Assembly (NCBI RefSeq): GCF_040833985.1
Contig: NZ_CP162139.1
Location: 1,942,001-2,006,000 of the forward strand
Direction: 5' to 3'
Length of the DNA stretch: 64,000 nt
Origin: Leptospira sp. WS4.C2
GTDB taxonomy: Bacteria; Spirochaetota; Leptospiria; Leptospirales; Leptospiraceae
Shown: piece after piece, positions 36,540 to 45,328 of the stretch
Numbering within the stretch: the first letter of the stretch is position 1
Layout: the number at the start of each line of letters is the position of its first letter
Position numbers and translations under genes: made by a program
Notes under the pieces: generated by a model
Seen by the model: only the letters and a program-made list of their open reading frames with translations
What the model was told of the DNA's origin: nothing
Database searches by the model: none

Positions 36540-39112
36540 AGCGAGTTTAAAATCGTTCCAAGAACCTCTCCCAATTCCTTAGAAAGATTCGGGAGAGTCG
36601 CTAAACCTTCCAATTCCCTTTTGGCAATTTTTGGAAGATCTCCCTTTTGTTTGGAAACAGGAGAGTATAACTTAGTTAAGGCTGCCGCCATTTGTGGATT
36701 GATTTCATTCAAACGTTTGATCCGTTCTGCAAGAAAAGTATATCCACTGCCATCTTCTTTGTGGAACGTTAATGGGTTTCTCGCTAAACTAAAATACAAT
36801 GACCGAACCTTATTCGGATTTCGGATATTAAACTGCGGGTGTTTTTCTAAGTTTTCGGCAATTTTACATCGATCTTCGCCTGTGTTTACTTGTGCGGCAA
36901 ACCAAACATCCAAAACCAAACTATCCTTTTTCCATTTTTCAAAAAATAGATTCACTGCATTTTCTTTTTCCTTAGAATCCACTTCCAAAAGAAACTTCAT
37001 CGCAGAGACCTCTTCACTCATATGTTTGGCTTCCCGTTGTTCCATAACCGCCAATCGTTCAAACTTTTTGGAAGGATCGTATAACAAATAATATAGTGCA
37101 ATGTTCTTTAGTTTTCTTTTTCCAATTTCTTCTTTTGTTTGGACTGGAATGGTTTTTCTGTTTTCTTCCAAAAGGATTTGGAAATTTTTAGTAAACGCTT
37201 TTGAGATAGTTTGGATAGCCCAAACTCTTAATTTTTGAATTTTGGTAAATTCATAACAATTGATGTTTTCGCTGATTTGGGCTAACCCAGGGAAGGAAAG
37301 GTAAAAACTATGATAGGTTTTATCCCATCCTCTTCCAAAAGAATCTTCAATCGTTTCCAAAATGGCAGAAAAGTTTTCTTCGCTGTTTTTGGCGATCGAC
37401 TTACGAAACCAATCAAAAATCAAATTTTGGAAGGCAAAAAAACGAGAGACTCCATCAGTTTCCACTTTTGCTAAAACTTTAATTTCTTCTTCCGATTGGT
37501 TGTAATCCAATCGCACCGGACTCGAAAGAGAACGAAACAAGGAAACTATTGGTTTTGTCCCTTTTGGATCTAAAGCGGGGATACGAATTTGGTCACGGGC
37601 ACCGGACATGATTCTTTTTTCTTCTGCAAGAAGTTTTCCTTCAAGATCAAAGACAGCAATGGAATTCGAATACACTAAGGGATAATCATTTGCACCAGTA
37701 TCCACTAAATCCAAAATCCATTCATTAGAATCTTTGGAATAATTTTCCTGAACTGATAGTAAGGGAGTTCCACCCCGGTGGTACCAATTCCTAAGGTAAG
37801 GGATGGAATGACCGGCTGCCTCTTCCATCGATGAAACAAATTCTTCAAAGGTCACTCCTTGTCCGTCATATTTCGTAAGATAAAGTTTCAGTCCTTTTTT
37901 AAATGTTTCTCGTCCGATAAGCTCCGAAATCAAACGAATGACCTCAGCTCCTTTTTCATACACTGTGACTGTATAAAAGTTATTCATTTCTCGGTAAGAT
38001 TTGGGCAGGATAGGATGAGACATGGGGCCTTGGTCTTCTGGAAATTGGAATTCTTTTAAAAACAAAACATCTTTGATTCGTTTGACCGCAGGATCTGTCA
38101 TATCCTCAGTAAACCATTGGTCGCGAAAAACAGTAAGTCCTTCTTTTAATGTAAGGTTAAACCAATTGCGAAGGGTGACCCGATTTCCTGTCCAGTTGTG
38201 AAAGTATTCATGAGCAATCACAGCAAGGATGGATTCAAAATTTTCATCCGTCGCCGATTTTTTATCAGCGAGCACGAGTTTTGCGTTAAATAGATTGAGT
38301 CCCTTATTTTCCATGGCCCCCATATTGAAGTCTTCGACGGCTACAATCATAAATAGGTCTAAATCATATTCTAACCCAAAGGTGTCTTCATCCCACTTCA
38401 TTGCCTTTTTTAAAGAATCAAATGCAAAACTAACCTTCTCTTCATTTCCTTTTTCCACAAAGATTTTGAGAGTGATCTTTCTACCTGATCGGGTAATAAA
38501 AGTATCCTTAGTCTCCAAAAGTTCGCCTGCCACAAGGGCAAATAGATAAGAAGGTTTTGGAAACGGATCTTCCCAAACCACTTCCCGTTTTCCGCCTTCT
38601 AATTGTTTTTCGCTAAGCAAATTCCCGTTGGACAACATAACAGGAAAGAGTGACTCCTCTCCTGAAATGGTGACACGAAACCGCATCATATTATCCGGTC
38701 TGTCAATGGAATAAACAATCTTACGAAATCCTTCGGGTTCGTTTTGGGTACACAACATGGATCCCGATTTATACAAACCTTCCAGTGTAGTATTTTTGGC
38801 AGGACAAATCCGATTTTCTACAGTGAGTCGGAAGGATTCTTTGGGAGGATGAGAGATAAGAATTCCAGAAGGAGAAACTTGGTAATCCTCAGGATCTACT
38901 ATGGCCCCATCTATGCGAAGTGATAAAAACTCTAAAGACTCTCCATTTAAAAATAGTGGTTCTATTTTTTCTGCTTGGAGGACAACTTGATAATCCGCTC
39001 TGACAACTGTCAGGTGTAAATCTAAGTCAAATCGTAACTCTAATGAGGGGGTAAGCCAAGGGTTTCGTCTATAGTCTTCCAGCTTGTGGACGGGAGAGGA
39101 GGATGGAGTCAT
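36536..39112 (-). CDS. pepN: aminopeptidase N
   Basis: M1 zinc metallopeptidase that removes N-terminal residues. The 858-residue protein has GAMEN at 265-269, HEYFH at 301-305 and the third zinc ligand Glu at about 324 (KEGLTVFRDQWF). The order of N-terminal beta domain, catalytic domain and C-terminal helical domain matches E. coli PepN (870 residues). Catalytic residues are intact. It is transcribed towards fadD-like gene with a 4-bp overlap; upstream lies the RRM gene. Confidence 0.95.
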   Translation of the reverse strand: MTPSSSPVHKLEDYRRNPWLTPSLELRFDLDLHLTVVRADYQVVLQAEKIEPLFLNGESLEFLSLRIDGAIVDPEDYQVSPSGILISHPPKESFRLTVENRICPAKNTTLEGLYKSGSMLCTQNEPEGFRKIVYSIDRPDNMMRFRVTISGEESLFPVMLSNGNLLSEKQLEGGKREVVWEDPFPKPSYLFALVAGELLETKDTFITRSGRKITLKIFVEKGNEEKVSFAFDSLKKAMKWDEDTFGLEYDLDLFMIVAVEDFNMGAMENKGLNLFNAKLVLADKKSATDENFESILAVIAHEYFHNWTGNRVTLRNWFNLTLKEGLTVFRDQWFTEDMTDPAVKRIKDVLFLKEFQFPEDQGPMSHPILPKSYREMNNFYTVTVYEKGAEVIRLISELIGRETFKKGLKLYLTKYDGQGVTFEEFVSSMEEAAGHSIPYLRNWYHRGGTPLLSVQENYSKDSNEWILDLVDTGANDYPLVYSNSIAVFDLEGKLLAEEKRIMSGARDQIRIPALDPKGTKPIVSLFRSLSSPVRLDYNQSEEEIKVLAKVETDGVSRFFAFQNLIFDWFRKSIAKNSEENFSAILETIEDSFGRGWDKTYHSFYLSFPGLAQISENINCYEFTKIQKLRVWAIQTISKAFTKNFQILLEENRKTIPVQTKEEIGKRKLKNIALYYLLYDPSKKFERLAVMEQREAKHMSEEVSAMKFLLEVDSKEKENAVNLFFEKWKKDSLVLDVWFAAQVNTGEDRCKIAENLEKHPQFNIRNPNKVRSLYFSLARNPLTFHKEDGSGYTFLAERIKRLNEINPQMAAALTKLYSPVSKQKGDLPKIAKRELEGLATLPNLSKELGEVLGTILNSL

Positions 39113-39153
39113 CCTCCTTCTTTATGGGATAGGTCATCCCGGAAAAGTGAATT

Positions 39154-39423
39154 TTAATTCTGTTTTTCTTTTCTTTTATCCTCTGCAAAAGTAACCTTTA
39201 GATTCCGACCGTCGACCGGTTGGCCATTCATTTGGGTCACAGCCTCCTCTGCCTCTTCTGGATTCGCATAGGTAATGAAAGCAAAACCTCTAAAATTTCC
39301 AGTTTCCCGGTCATGAATCATTTTCAGATCTTGAATTACTCCGTAAACGGAGAAAATCTGGCGTATATTTTCTTCCTTAAGGGAAAATTTCAAATTTCCC
39401 ACATATATTTTGTTAGAAACCAT
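39154..39423 (-). CDS. RNA-binding protein with one RRM domain
   Basis: An 89-residue single RRM: RNP2 NKIYVGNLKF near the N-terminus, RNP1 RGFAFITY (about residues 43-50) and a Lys/Arg-rich C-terminus (DKRKEKQN). Such small RRM proteins occur in cyanobacteria and a few other bacteria including Leptospira; cyanobacterial members bind RNA under cold. ATG 39423 fits the fold exactly; the longer frame has no ribosome site. Confidence 0.92.
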   Translation of the reverse strand: MVSNKIYVGNLKFSLKEENIRQIFSVYGVIQDLKMIHDRETGNFRGFAFITYANPEEAEEAVTQMNGQPVDGRNLKVTFAEDKRKEKQN

Positions 39424-39569
39424 TCCTGTCCTCGTAAAACACAAAGCATCTCCCCATATCCTGGGAACGGGGTCGATTAGACACAATGCAAAGAAAATGT
39501 CAACATCAAATATTTCTTGCATATTCTGAAAGATAACGGTTTATTTGAAACGCTTCTCCAGGTACCCCA

Positions 39570-41240
39570 TTGAACGAAAAACCGTATATTCTCTGCATCG
39601 ATGATGAATTCTTTATTCTTTGGAATCTAAAAGAACAATTGAAAAAAGTCTTTGGATCTAACTTTACTATCGAAACTGCGGAAAGTGCGGAAACAGCAAA
39701 AGAAATCATGAAAGAAATTGCAGCATCCTCAGGAGACTTGGCTGTGGTGATCTGTGATCATGTGATGCCTGGTCAAAAAGGTGATGAATTCCTGATTGAA
39801 ATGCAGGAAACTCATCCTCGCACAAAAAAAATAATGCTTACCGGACAAGCTCCTGCCCAAGCCATAGGGAATGCACTCAACCATGGTTGTCTGTATCGTT
39901 ATCTATCAAAACCTTGGGACGCACACGATTTAGAGCTGACCATCAAACAAGCCATTGATGCTTATTTCCAAGAAAAATCATTAGAAGAAAAAAATAAGGA
40001 ACTGGCAGACAATCTCTATTTTCATAGAGATTCAAAATATCCCAATTTTGAATCCTTAGTGAAACAACTAAAAGGAGAGGGAAATCTAAAAAACAACCAA
40101 TCCATTTTGCTGATTAAAATTGTGAGTTTTCCGACAATCATCAAAACCTTTGGGATTGAGGTTTATAGAAAAATCTTTAAAAAATTATTACAGCTACTTT
40201 CAATACACTTACATAACGAAGAAAAAGTATTCCATATCTATTCAGATGAAATTGCAGTTTTATCCAACCTCTCCGAACAAGAGTTAGTTGAAAAAATCGA
40301 AAGTTTTCGAATGATCTTAAAATCTGATGATTTGATCTTAGATGGAGTTGGATTCCATTTGGACTGTCGGTATTCTTCTGCAGCGGGACAGGAAGATTGT
40401 TATTATAAAGCAAAATTAGCCCTATTTCGTGCCGAGTCACAAAATTCCACTGATTTTGTATCTTATACGGATGACCTTTCCACAGACCATCATCTTCAAA
40501 ACTTCCAACTCAGTCAAAAAATTCAATCTGCTATCACAAACAAACAAATTGTTCCCTACTTTCAAGGAATCGTCGACAACCAAACAAAACAAATACGCAA
40601 GTTTGAATGTTTGGCCCGAATCAAAGATCGTGACTCGATTCTCACTCCTGACGCCTTTTTAAAACTAGCGAAGGTTACTGGAAGCATCCGAATGATTGGT
40701 TTGCAGATGATTGATGAATCAATGAACTATTTTTCAGACAAACCCTTTGACTTTTCCATCAATCTAACCGAAGCGGAATTAGAATATAAGAGTTTTAGCA
40801 AATGGGTAGAATCACGATTGTCCCATTATAAAATAGATCCTAGTCGAGTTACTTTTGAAATCCTAGAAGATATTAGTTTTTCCGAAAACAAAAATAGTTT
40901 ATCTACCATTCGCGATTTAAAAAACATCGGTTGTGAAATCGCCATAGACGATTTTGGAGTCCAATACTCTAATCTCGCTAGGTTGTTAGAGTTCGAACCT
41001 GATTATTTAAAAATCGATGGTCAGTTCATCAAAAATCTACCAGAGAATAAAACAGCATACCTTCTCGTACAAGGAATTGTTGAGCTTGCTCGGGGAATCG
41101 GTGCCAAAGTGATCGCAGAATTTGTAGATCGACCTGCCATTCAGGATATGATTGAAACCCTGGGAATTGAATATTCCCAAGGATATTTATTTATGAAACC
41201 TTCTTCCGCTATTCCGGCCGAAGCCAATTTACAGTTGTAG
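39570..41240 (+). CDS. response regulator with degenerate GGDEF and EAL domain (c-di-GMP phosphodiesterase)
   Basis: A 556-residue protein. REC domain: acidic pair CIDDE, phospho-acceptor D63 in VICDHVMPG, T91, K114. A middle domain (about 160-300) has a GGDEF fold with YSDEIAVL where the active-site motif should be, so it is not a cyclase. The EAL domain (about 315-550) keeps Glu346 (FECLAR, in place of EALVR), INLTEAELE, IAIDDFG and DYLKIDGQF, so hydrolysis is likely. A variant second Glu loop reads AEFVDR. TTG start at 39570; the partner kinase is not nearby. Its end overlaps the TonB receptor gene by 12 bp. Confidence 0.88.
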   Translation: MNEKPYILCIDDEFFILWNLKEQLKKVFGSNFTIETAESAETAKEIMKEIAASSGDLAVVICDHVMPGQKGDEFLIEMQETHPRTKKIMLTGQAPAQAIGNALNHGCLYRYLSKPWDAHDLELTIKQAIDAYFQEKSLEEKNKELADNLYFHRDSKYPNFESLVKQLKGEGNLKNNQSILLIKIVSFPTIIKTFGIEVYRKIFKKLLQLLSIHLHNEEKVFHIYSDEIAVLSNLSEQELVEKIESFRMILKSDDLILDGVGFHLDCRYSSAAGQEDCYYKAKLALFRAESQNSTDFVSYTDDLSTDHHLQNFQLSQKIQSAITNKQIVPYFQGIVDNQTKQIRKFECLARIKDRDSILTPDAFLKLAKVTGSIRMIGLQMIDESMNYFSDKPFDFSINLTEAELEYKSFSKWVESRLSHYKIDPSRVTFEILEDISFSENKNSLSTIRDLKNIGCEIAIDDFGVQYSNLARLLEFEPDYLKIDGQFIKNLPENKTAYLLVQGIVELARGIGAKVIAEFVDRPAIQDMIETLGIEYSQGYLFMKPSSAIPAEANLQL

Positions 41241-43700
41241 GGTGACTCCGAAATTGATCTGACGAAATGGGCCAGGTTGGATCCCTTCTGGCAAACGAGA
41301 AGATATATACTTTCTATCTTGTAGGTTTTTTCCAGAAAGAAACACAGACCAGTTGTCTTTTTTATAACCAATATTGGCATTCAGAAGTTCATAAGCAGGA
41401 ATTTCCCCATCAAGTCCCGAAACGTCTGACTTGATTCCTGCATAACTAAGAATGGTTCTGTAGTCAGCAGTAGTTCCAGCTGTATCATACCAACTCACAG
41501 TTTTCGAGTTTTCTAAATCATGAAATTGTTTGGAGAAGTACTGCCACTCCACCCTTGCATAGAATCCTGTACTTCTGCTCGAGATTCCTAACGAGAGTGT
41601 GAGAATGTCTCTTGAAACATAAGGCAACCGATTTCCATTGGTGTCTATATGTGCGTATGGATTGGAATCTCCTCTTGACCAAGCACCCAAGTTGTAAGTG
41701 TATTGGTTTGATTTTGCTTCCGTCCTGGTATAAATGATATCTAGTGGGATGGAATAGTTTAACTTCCAAAATTGACCAAAGTCAAAGGTCATATTTGATT
41801 CCACACCTCTATGAATGGATCGTCCGGCATTCACAGGTCTTGATCCAAAGTTTCCGCCAGCGGCAGAACTATTAATAATTTGGTCTTCAAAATTTAATAA
41901 GTAACCTACCAATTGACCACTTAAATATTCAGTGATGTCACCCCTAACGCCTGTTTCATAATTCCAGGAACGTTCAGGTTTTAAAACTAAATCTTCAGCA
42001 GTAGGAGAAATAGCAGATTCATATCTTGGAGGAGAAAATCCCCTGTGAACTCCAGTAAACCAAGTCATATTTTTCGCAAAATCCAAAGTTGTTCCAAAAC
42101 CAGGAAGAACAATTTGGTTTCTTGTTGTCGCTGTTTTATCCAATTGAACTGTTGGATTGGTTCCTGAAAAATAATCAAATGTGACAGGATCAAAATCTCT
42201 TCTGGCACGATTGATGGAACGTGTTTGCGTAAAGGACTCGTAGCGAACCCCTGGAATGATTGAAAATTTTTCGGTTAGGCGAATCCTATCTTGTAAGTAA
42301 ACAGAAACTGCTTTTGCTGACCGTCTTTCGTCATCCCGTAGTTCTCCACTGTTTGCTAAACTCGTTTGTGATTGTAAAAGGATCGCCGGTGTCGATCCAA
42401 CTCCATTAGGATAGACAACAAAGTCTGGCGTTGTAGGACCATTCAGAAGTTGTACCTTTGCCATATCAATATGATAACGTGTTCCTAAATCAATCTCATG
42501 TTTGATGGGACCTGTTTCAATTTCTGTTTGTATTTTAGTTTCGATACCCGCAAACTTATAGGTTCTATCCCGATGCGCATTAGTGCCGCGCATCCAAATG
42601 GTATCACTATTTCTAGATGTGTAAGGTTCTCCATCATAAGTGGCGATGGCATCAGTAGGAATTGTACTTCCTCGGGAATTTCGTGAATAGTTTTGTCTTG
42701 CCCAGTTTCGTTCCGTATATGCGGAATAAACCCGCGTAATGAGTTTTGTTTTTTCGGATATGGTCCACTCATGTCCTATCGAAAAACTATAACGTTCTAT
42801 GCTTCGTTTGTCATTCTGTGCCGGGTTGTCTTTAGGGTTGTTATTAAACATTCCAGTCGTTAAACCCACATAAGTGGCCTGGGACTCTTGTTGGTGAAAA
42901 CCAACTTTGGTAGTGATATTGTGCTTATCATTTAACTGGTGTATGGTTTTAACATTAGCTTCATTCACAAAGTAACCTTGGTTGGCACGAAAACCATCAC
43001 CTTGTTTCCTAAGTACATTGACATCAAATCCAGTATTTCCAAAAGTTCCGCCATAATTTACCATCTGGCTGAAATATGCATTTTCTCCCCCAACGGTTTG
43101 GATGCTAAGCGTTGGATCTTTTGGAGGGCGCCTAGTAATGAAATTCACAACTCCCCCGATGGTAGATGGTCCAAAAAGAATTGATCCCGAACCTTTGACC
43201 ACTTCAATCCGTTCCATACGTTCGATGGAAGGTGTGTAGTACATCTCAGGTTCCCCATATGGGTTCAGTGAGGTAAAAAGACCATCTTCTAAGATCAGGA
43301 CCTTTCTCGAAACTTCTCCACTCACACCTCGAAATCCTAAATTCATCGTAAGACCGGCTGGATCTTGATAACGAATATTTGCTCCTGGAACACGTCGCAA
43401 GACTTCCATATTGTCTGTCGGGCGAGTTTCTTCTAAAAATTTCTTGGTAATGATAGTGGCAGAACCGGGAATCCGCTTCAGGTCCTTTTTATCTCCGATC
43501 ACCCTAATTTCTGCTTTCTTCCATTTTGGATCTTCGGGATTCTCTTCAGGACTTGCGCTATCAGCATTTGGATTGGATGGCCCAGCTGGTTCTTCTGAAT
43601 TTGCTTTTGGTTCCGGCTCTTGCGCGAAAGCTTCGCCTCCAACGAGGCAAAGAACCAAAAGAACGGATAGAGTTACGTTGAGAATTGGTTTTATTTTCAT
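41229..43700 (-). CDS. TonB-dependent outer-membrane receptor
   Basis: An 823-residue receptor. Signal peptide with cleavage after AFA (about residue 25), an acidic Pro/Asn-rich linker of about 35 residues, a TonB-box-like AEIRVIG, then the plug (about 75-190: GSATIITKKFLEE, VRRVPGANIRY, RGVSG, VLILEDGLFTSLNPYG, GSGSILFGPSTIGGVVNFITR) and a 22-strand barrel ending in INFGVTLQL. The FecA-like (COG4772) layout suggests ferric citrate or another siderophore, but ligand is not decided by sequence. ATG 43700 begins MKIKPILNV, a normal signal peptide. TonB/ExbBD are not nearby. Confidence 0.9.
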   Translation of the reverse strand: MKIKPILNVTLSVLLVLCLVGGEAFAQEPEPKANSEEPAGPSNPNADSASPEENPEDPKWKKAEIRVIGDKKDLKRIPGSATIITKKFLEETRPTDNMEVLRRVPGANIRYQDPAGLTMNLGFRGVSGEVSRKVLILEDGLFTSLNPYGEPEMYYTPSIERMERIEVVKGSGSILFGPSTIGGVVNFITRRPPKDPTLSIQTVGGENAYFSQMVNYGGTFGNTGFDVNVLRKQGDGFRANQGYFVNEANVKTIHQLNDKHNITTKVGFHQQESQATYVGLTTGMFNNNPKDNPAQNDKRSIERYSFSIGHEWTISEKTKLITRVYSAYTERNWARQNYSRNSRGSTIPTDAIATYDGEPYTSRNSDTIWMRGTNAHRDRTYKFAGIETKIQTEIETGPIKHEIDLGTRYHIDMAKVQLLNGPTTPDFVVYPNGVGSTPAILLQSQTSLANSGELRDDERRSAKAVSVYLQDRIRLTEKFSIIPGVRYESFTQTRSINRARRDFDPVTFDYFSGTNPTVQLDKTATTRNQIVLPGFGTTLDFAKNMTWFTGVHRGFSPPRYESAISPTAEDLVLKPERSWNYETGVRGDITEYLSGQLVGYLLNFEDQIINSSAAGGNFGSRPVNAGRSIHRGVESNMTFDFGQFWKLNYSIPLDIIYTRTEAKSNQYTYNLGAWSRGDSNPYAHIDTNGNRLPYVSRDILTLSLGISSRSTGFYARVEWQYFSKQFHDLENSKTVSWYDTAGTTADYRTILSYAGIKSDVSGLDGEIPAYELLNANIGYKKDNWSVFLSGKNLQDRKYISSRLPEGIQPGPFRQINFGVTLQL

Positions 43701-43776
43701 ATGTATATTTTGATTTTGAGACAAGGGTTCATTTAAGGCCCCTAAGGACAACAGAAATTTCCCTGGAGGGATCAGT

Positions 43777-44874
43777 ATGGAAGCAATCTTGCGTTTTAAA
43801 GACCACCGTTCAAAAAATAATACTACCATCCATTGGATTCTATTGGTTATGGACTTGGTCGTCTTGGGAATCCTTGTCCCTACTTTTTATAGTTCGGAAC
43901 TTTTCGATGAAGACCCGACGGTAGTTTCTTTGGTCGCGGGTATGGCTTTTTTCTTCATTCTAATGCCACAAATTCTCCTCCGTGTTTTACAAAAACCCAC
44001 CTGGACAGAGTTGGATTCAATATCCCGATCCATTCGTTTGCTGGATGCTAACAAAACGGTAAGGACAATTTCTTGGGAATCACTGCAATCCCTATCTTAT
44101 TCGGAATATTCTTACACAGTGAAAACAAAAAATGGATCGAGAACTATAACTGTATTTACCGTTCTGGGTCATTTAGATGGAGAAACAATTAAACTAGCAG
44201 AATCAACAAACTTTCCCGAATTACGCCTGATCGGTGAAACGATAGCAAAATTTTTGAAGTTAGCCATGAGAAATGAATCTGGAGAATTGGTACCTTATCA
44301 TGACCTTGACTTACCGCTTCACAAAAGAATGGTTCCCAATGGAATTTTGGAATCGGATGTATCTTTTAATCCCAACTCGCAACTTTCGATAGAAAAAAGA
44401 GAAAAGGATAGTGTGCTTATATCTAACTATAAACCCAAAATTTATACGATTGTAGCGTTCTCAGTTAGTATTGCATTGACATTGATGATTCATTTTGCTT
44501 TTGGTTCCGCCTTCGAAATTTCTGTTACATCATGGGAAACATTTCCTCCCGACATCTACCAATTAGTCTTTCTTATCATATCCATTGTATTAGGTTTTTT
44601 ACCTTTATCGTATGTTTGGTGGAATGGAAAAAGAAAAAAGGAAATTCGTATCTCCAAGGATGCTATTTATTTAAATGAAAAGGTATATCCATTCGACGAC
44701 TGGGAAGAAATCCTATTAAAAAATAATTCTTTGTATATTGTAAATGATCACACATCCAAGACCTATCCTTTACATTTCTTCTGTGAAACAGGCGATATGA
44801 ATCAGGTGCGTATTTGGATCCAAAAAGAAATCTGGAAACAGTCGGGTGGGAATGAAGAATTAGGAAGATTTTAA
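43777..44874 (+). CDS. membrane protein of unknown function, four predicted helices
   Basis: A 365-residue protein. Two helices near residues 20-70, a soluble middle with a PH-like repeat-shaped region, two more helices near 225-275, and a C-terminal soluble domain (EIRISKDAIYLNEKVYPFDDWEEI) that resembles a bacterial PH/YcxB-like domain. The TCCCTGGAGGGA palindrome sits over the ribosome site (43760-43771). It is divergent from the TonB receptor with a 76-bp gap. No named family recognised. Confidence 0.65.
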   Translation: MEAILRFKDHRSKNNTTIHWILLVMDLVVLGILVPTFYSSELFDEDPTVVSLVAGMAFFFILMPQILLRVLQKPTWTELDSISRSIRLLDANKTVRTISWESLQSLSYSEYSYTVKTKNGSRTITVFTVLGHLDGETIKLAESTNFPELRLIGETIAKFLKLAMRNESGELVPYHDLDLPLHKRMVPNGILESDVSFNPNSQLSIEKREKDSVLISNYKPKIYTIVAFSVSIALTLMIHFAFGSAFEISVTSWETFPPDIYQLVFLIISIVLGFLPLSYVWWNGKRKKEIRISKDAIYLNEKVYPFDDWEEILLKNNSLYIVNDHTSKTYPLHFFCETGDMNQVRIWIQKEIWKQSGGNEELGRF

Positions 44875-44894
44875 AAGTATCTATAAAATCCAAA

Positions 44895-44924
44895 CCCTAT
44901 CCATCGCGGTGATAGTCGATAGGG
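44895..44924. terminator. weak hairpin between convergent genes
   Basis: CCCTATC (44895-44901) with GATAGGG (44918-44924), loop 16 bases; no T run. It may end either the upstream membrane protein or the lipoprotein. Confidence 0.4.
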
Positions 44925-44950
44925 CTGGAGTCAAAAAGGTCTAAAAATGG

Positions 44951-45196
44951 TTACTGGGCAGGAACTTCTTTTTTCTTTTTCTCCTTGGAAAGTAATCCTT
45001 TTAGTTTCTCTTGAGTTGCCGGGTCTTGGAGTTTTTCTTTCCCCATTTGAATGGCCTTTTGGCCTTCTTCTGAATTGGCCTTATCTATGATTTTATTCAT
45101 AAGACCTGGTTCCTCGGAACCACCATCTCTGGACTCCGAACTGGCACAGCTGAGAAAAAGTGAAAGCGTCATGGCTAAGAATAGTGTTTGTTTCAT
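44951..45196 (-). CDS. small predicted lipoprotein
   Basis: An 81-residue protein: MKQTLFLAMTLSLFLSCASS is a signal peptide with lipobox FLSC (residues 14-17), followed by a Lys- and Glu-rich, Pro-ended tail (EKKKKEVPAQ) with a possible helix. No family. ATG 45196 is used because the longer frame (from 45364) has no signal peptide. Its start is 132 bp from the divergent permease gene. Confidence 0.72.
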   Translation of the reverse strand: MKQTLFLAMTLSLFLSCASSESRDGGSEEPGLMNKIIDKANSEEGQKAIQMGKEKLQDPATQEKLKGLLSKEKKKKEVPAQ

Positions 45197-45328
45197 ATCA
45201 TGTATCCGTAATTGAAAAAAGTTAGTTTTACGAAGTCTTTGCGTCAATGGAAAAACAAAATCGTTTGTAGAAAACGAGGCTGATAAGAAAACAAAACCTA
45301 AACTCCAAGAAAAGCATAAGGACGTTTC

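Noticed and set aside
36621..37091. 156-codon plus-strand frame inside pepN
   Set aside because: Antisense shadow; pepN is intact.
43701..43776. Cobalamin or other riboswitch ahead of the TonB receptor
   Set aside because: The leader is at most 76 bp, too short, with no conserved B12-box.
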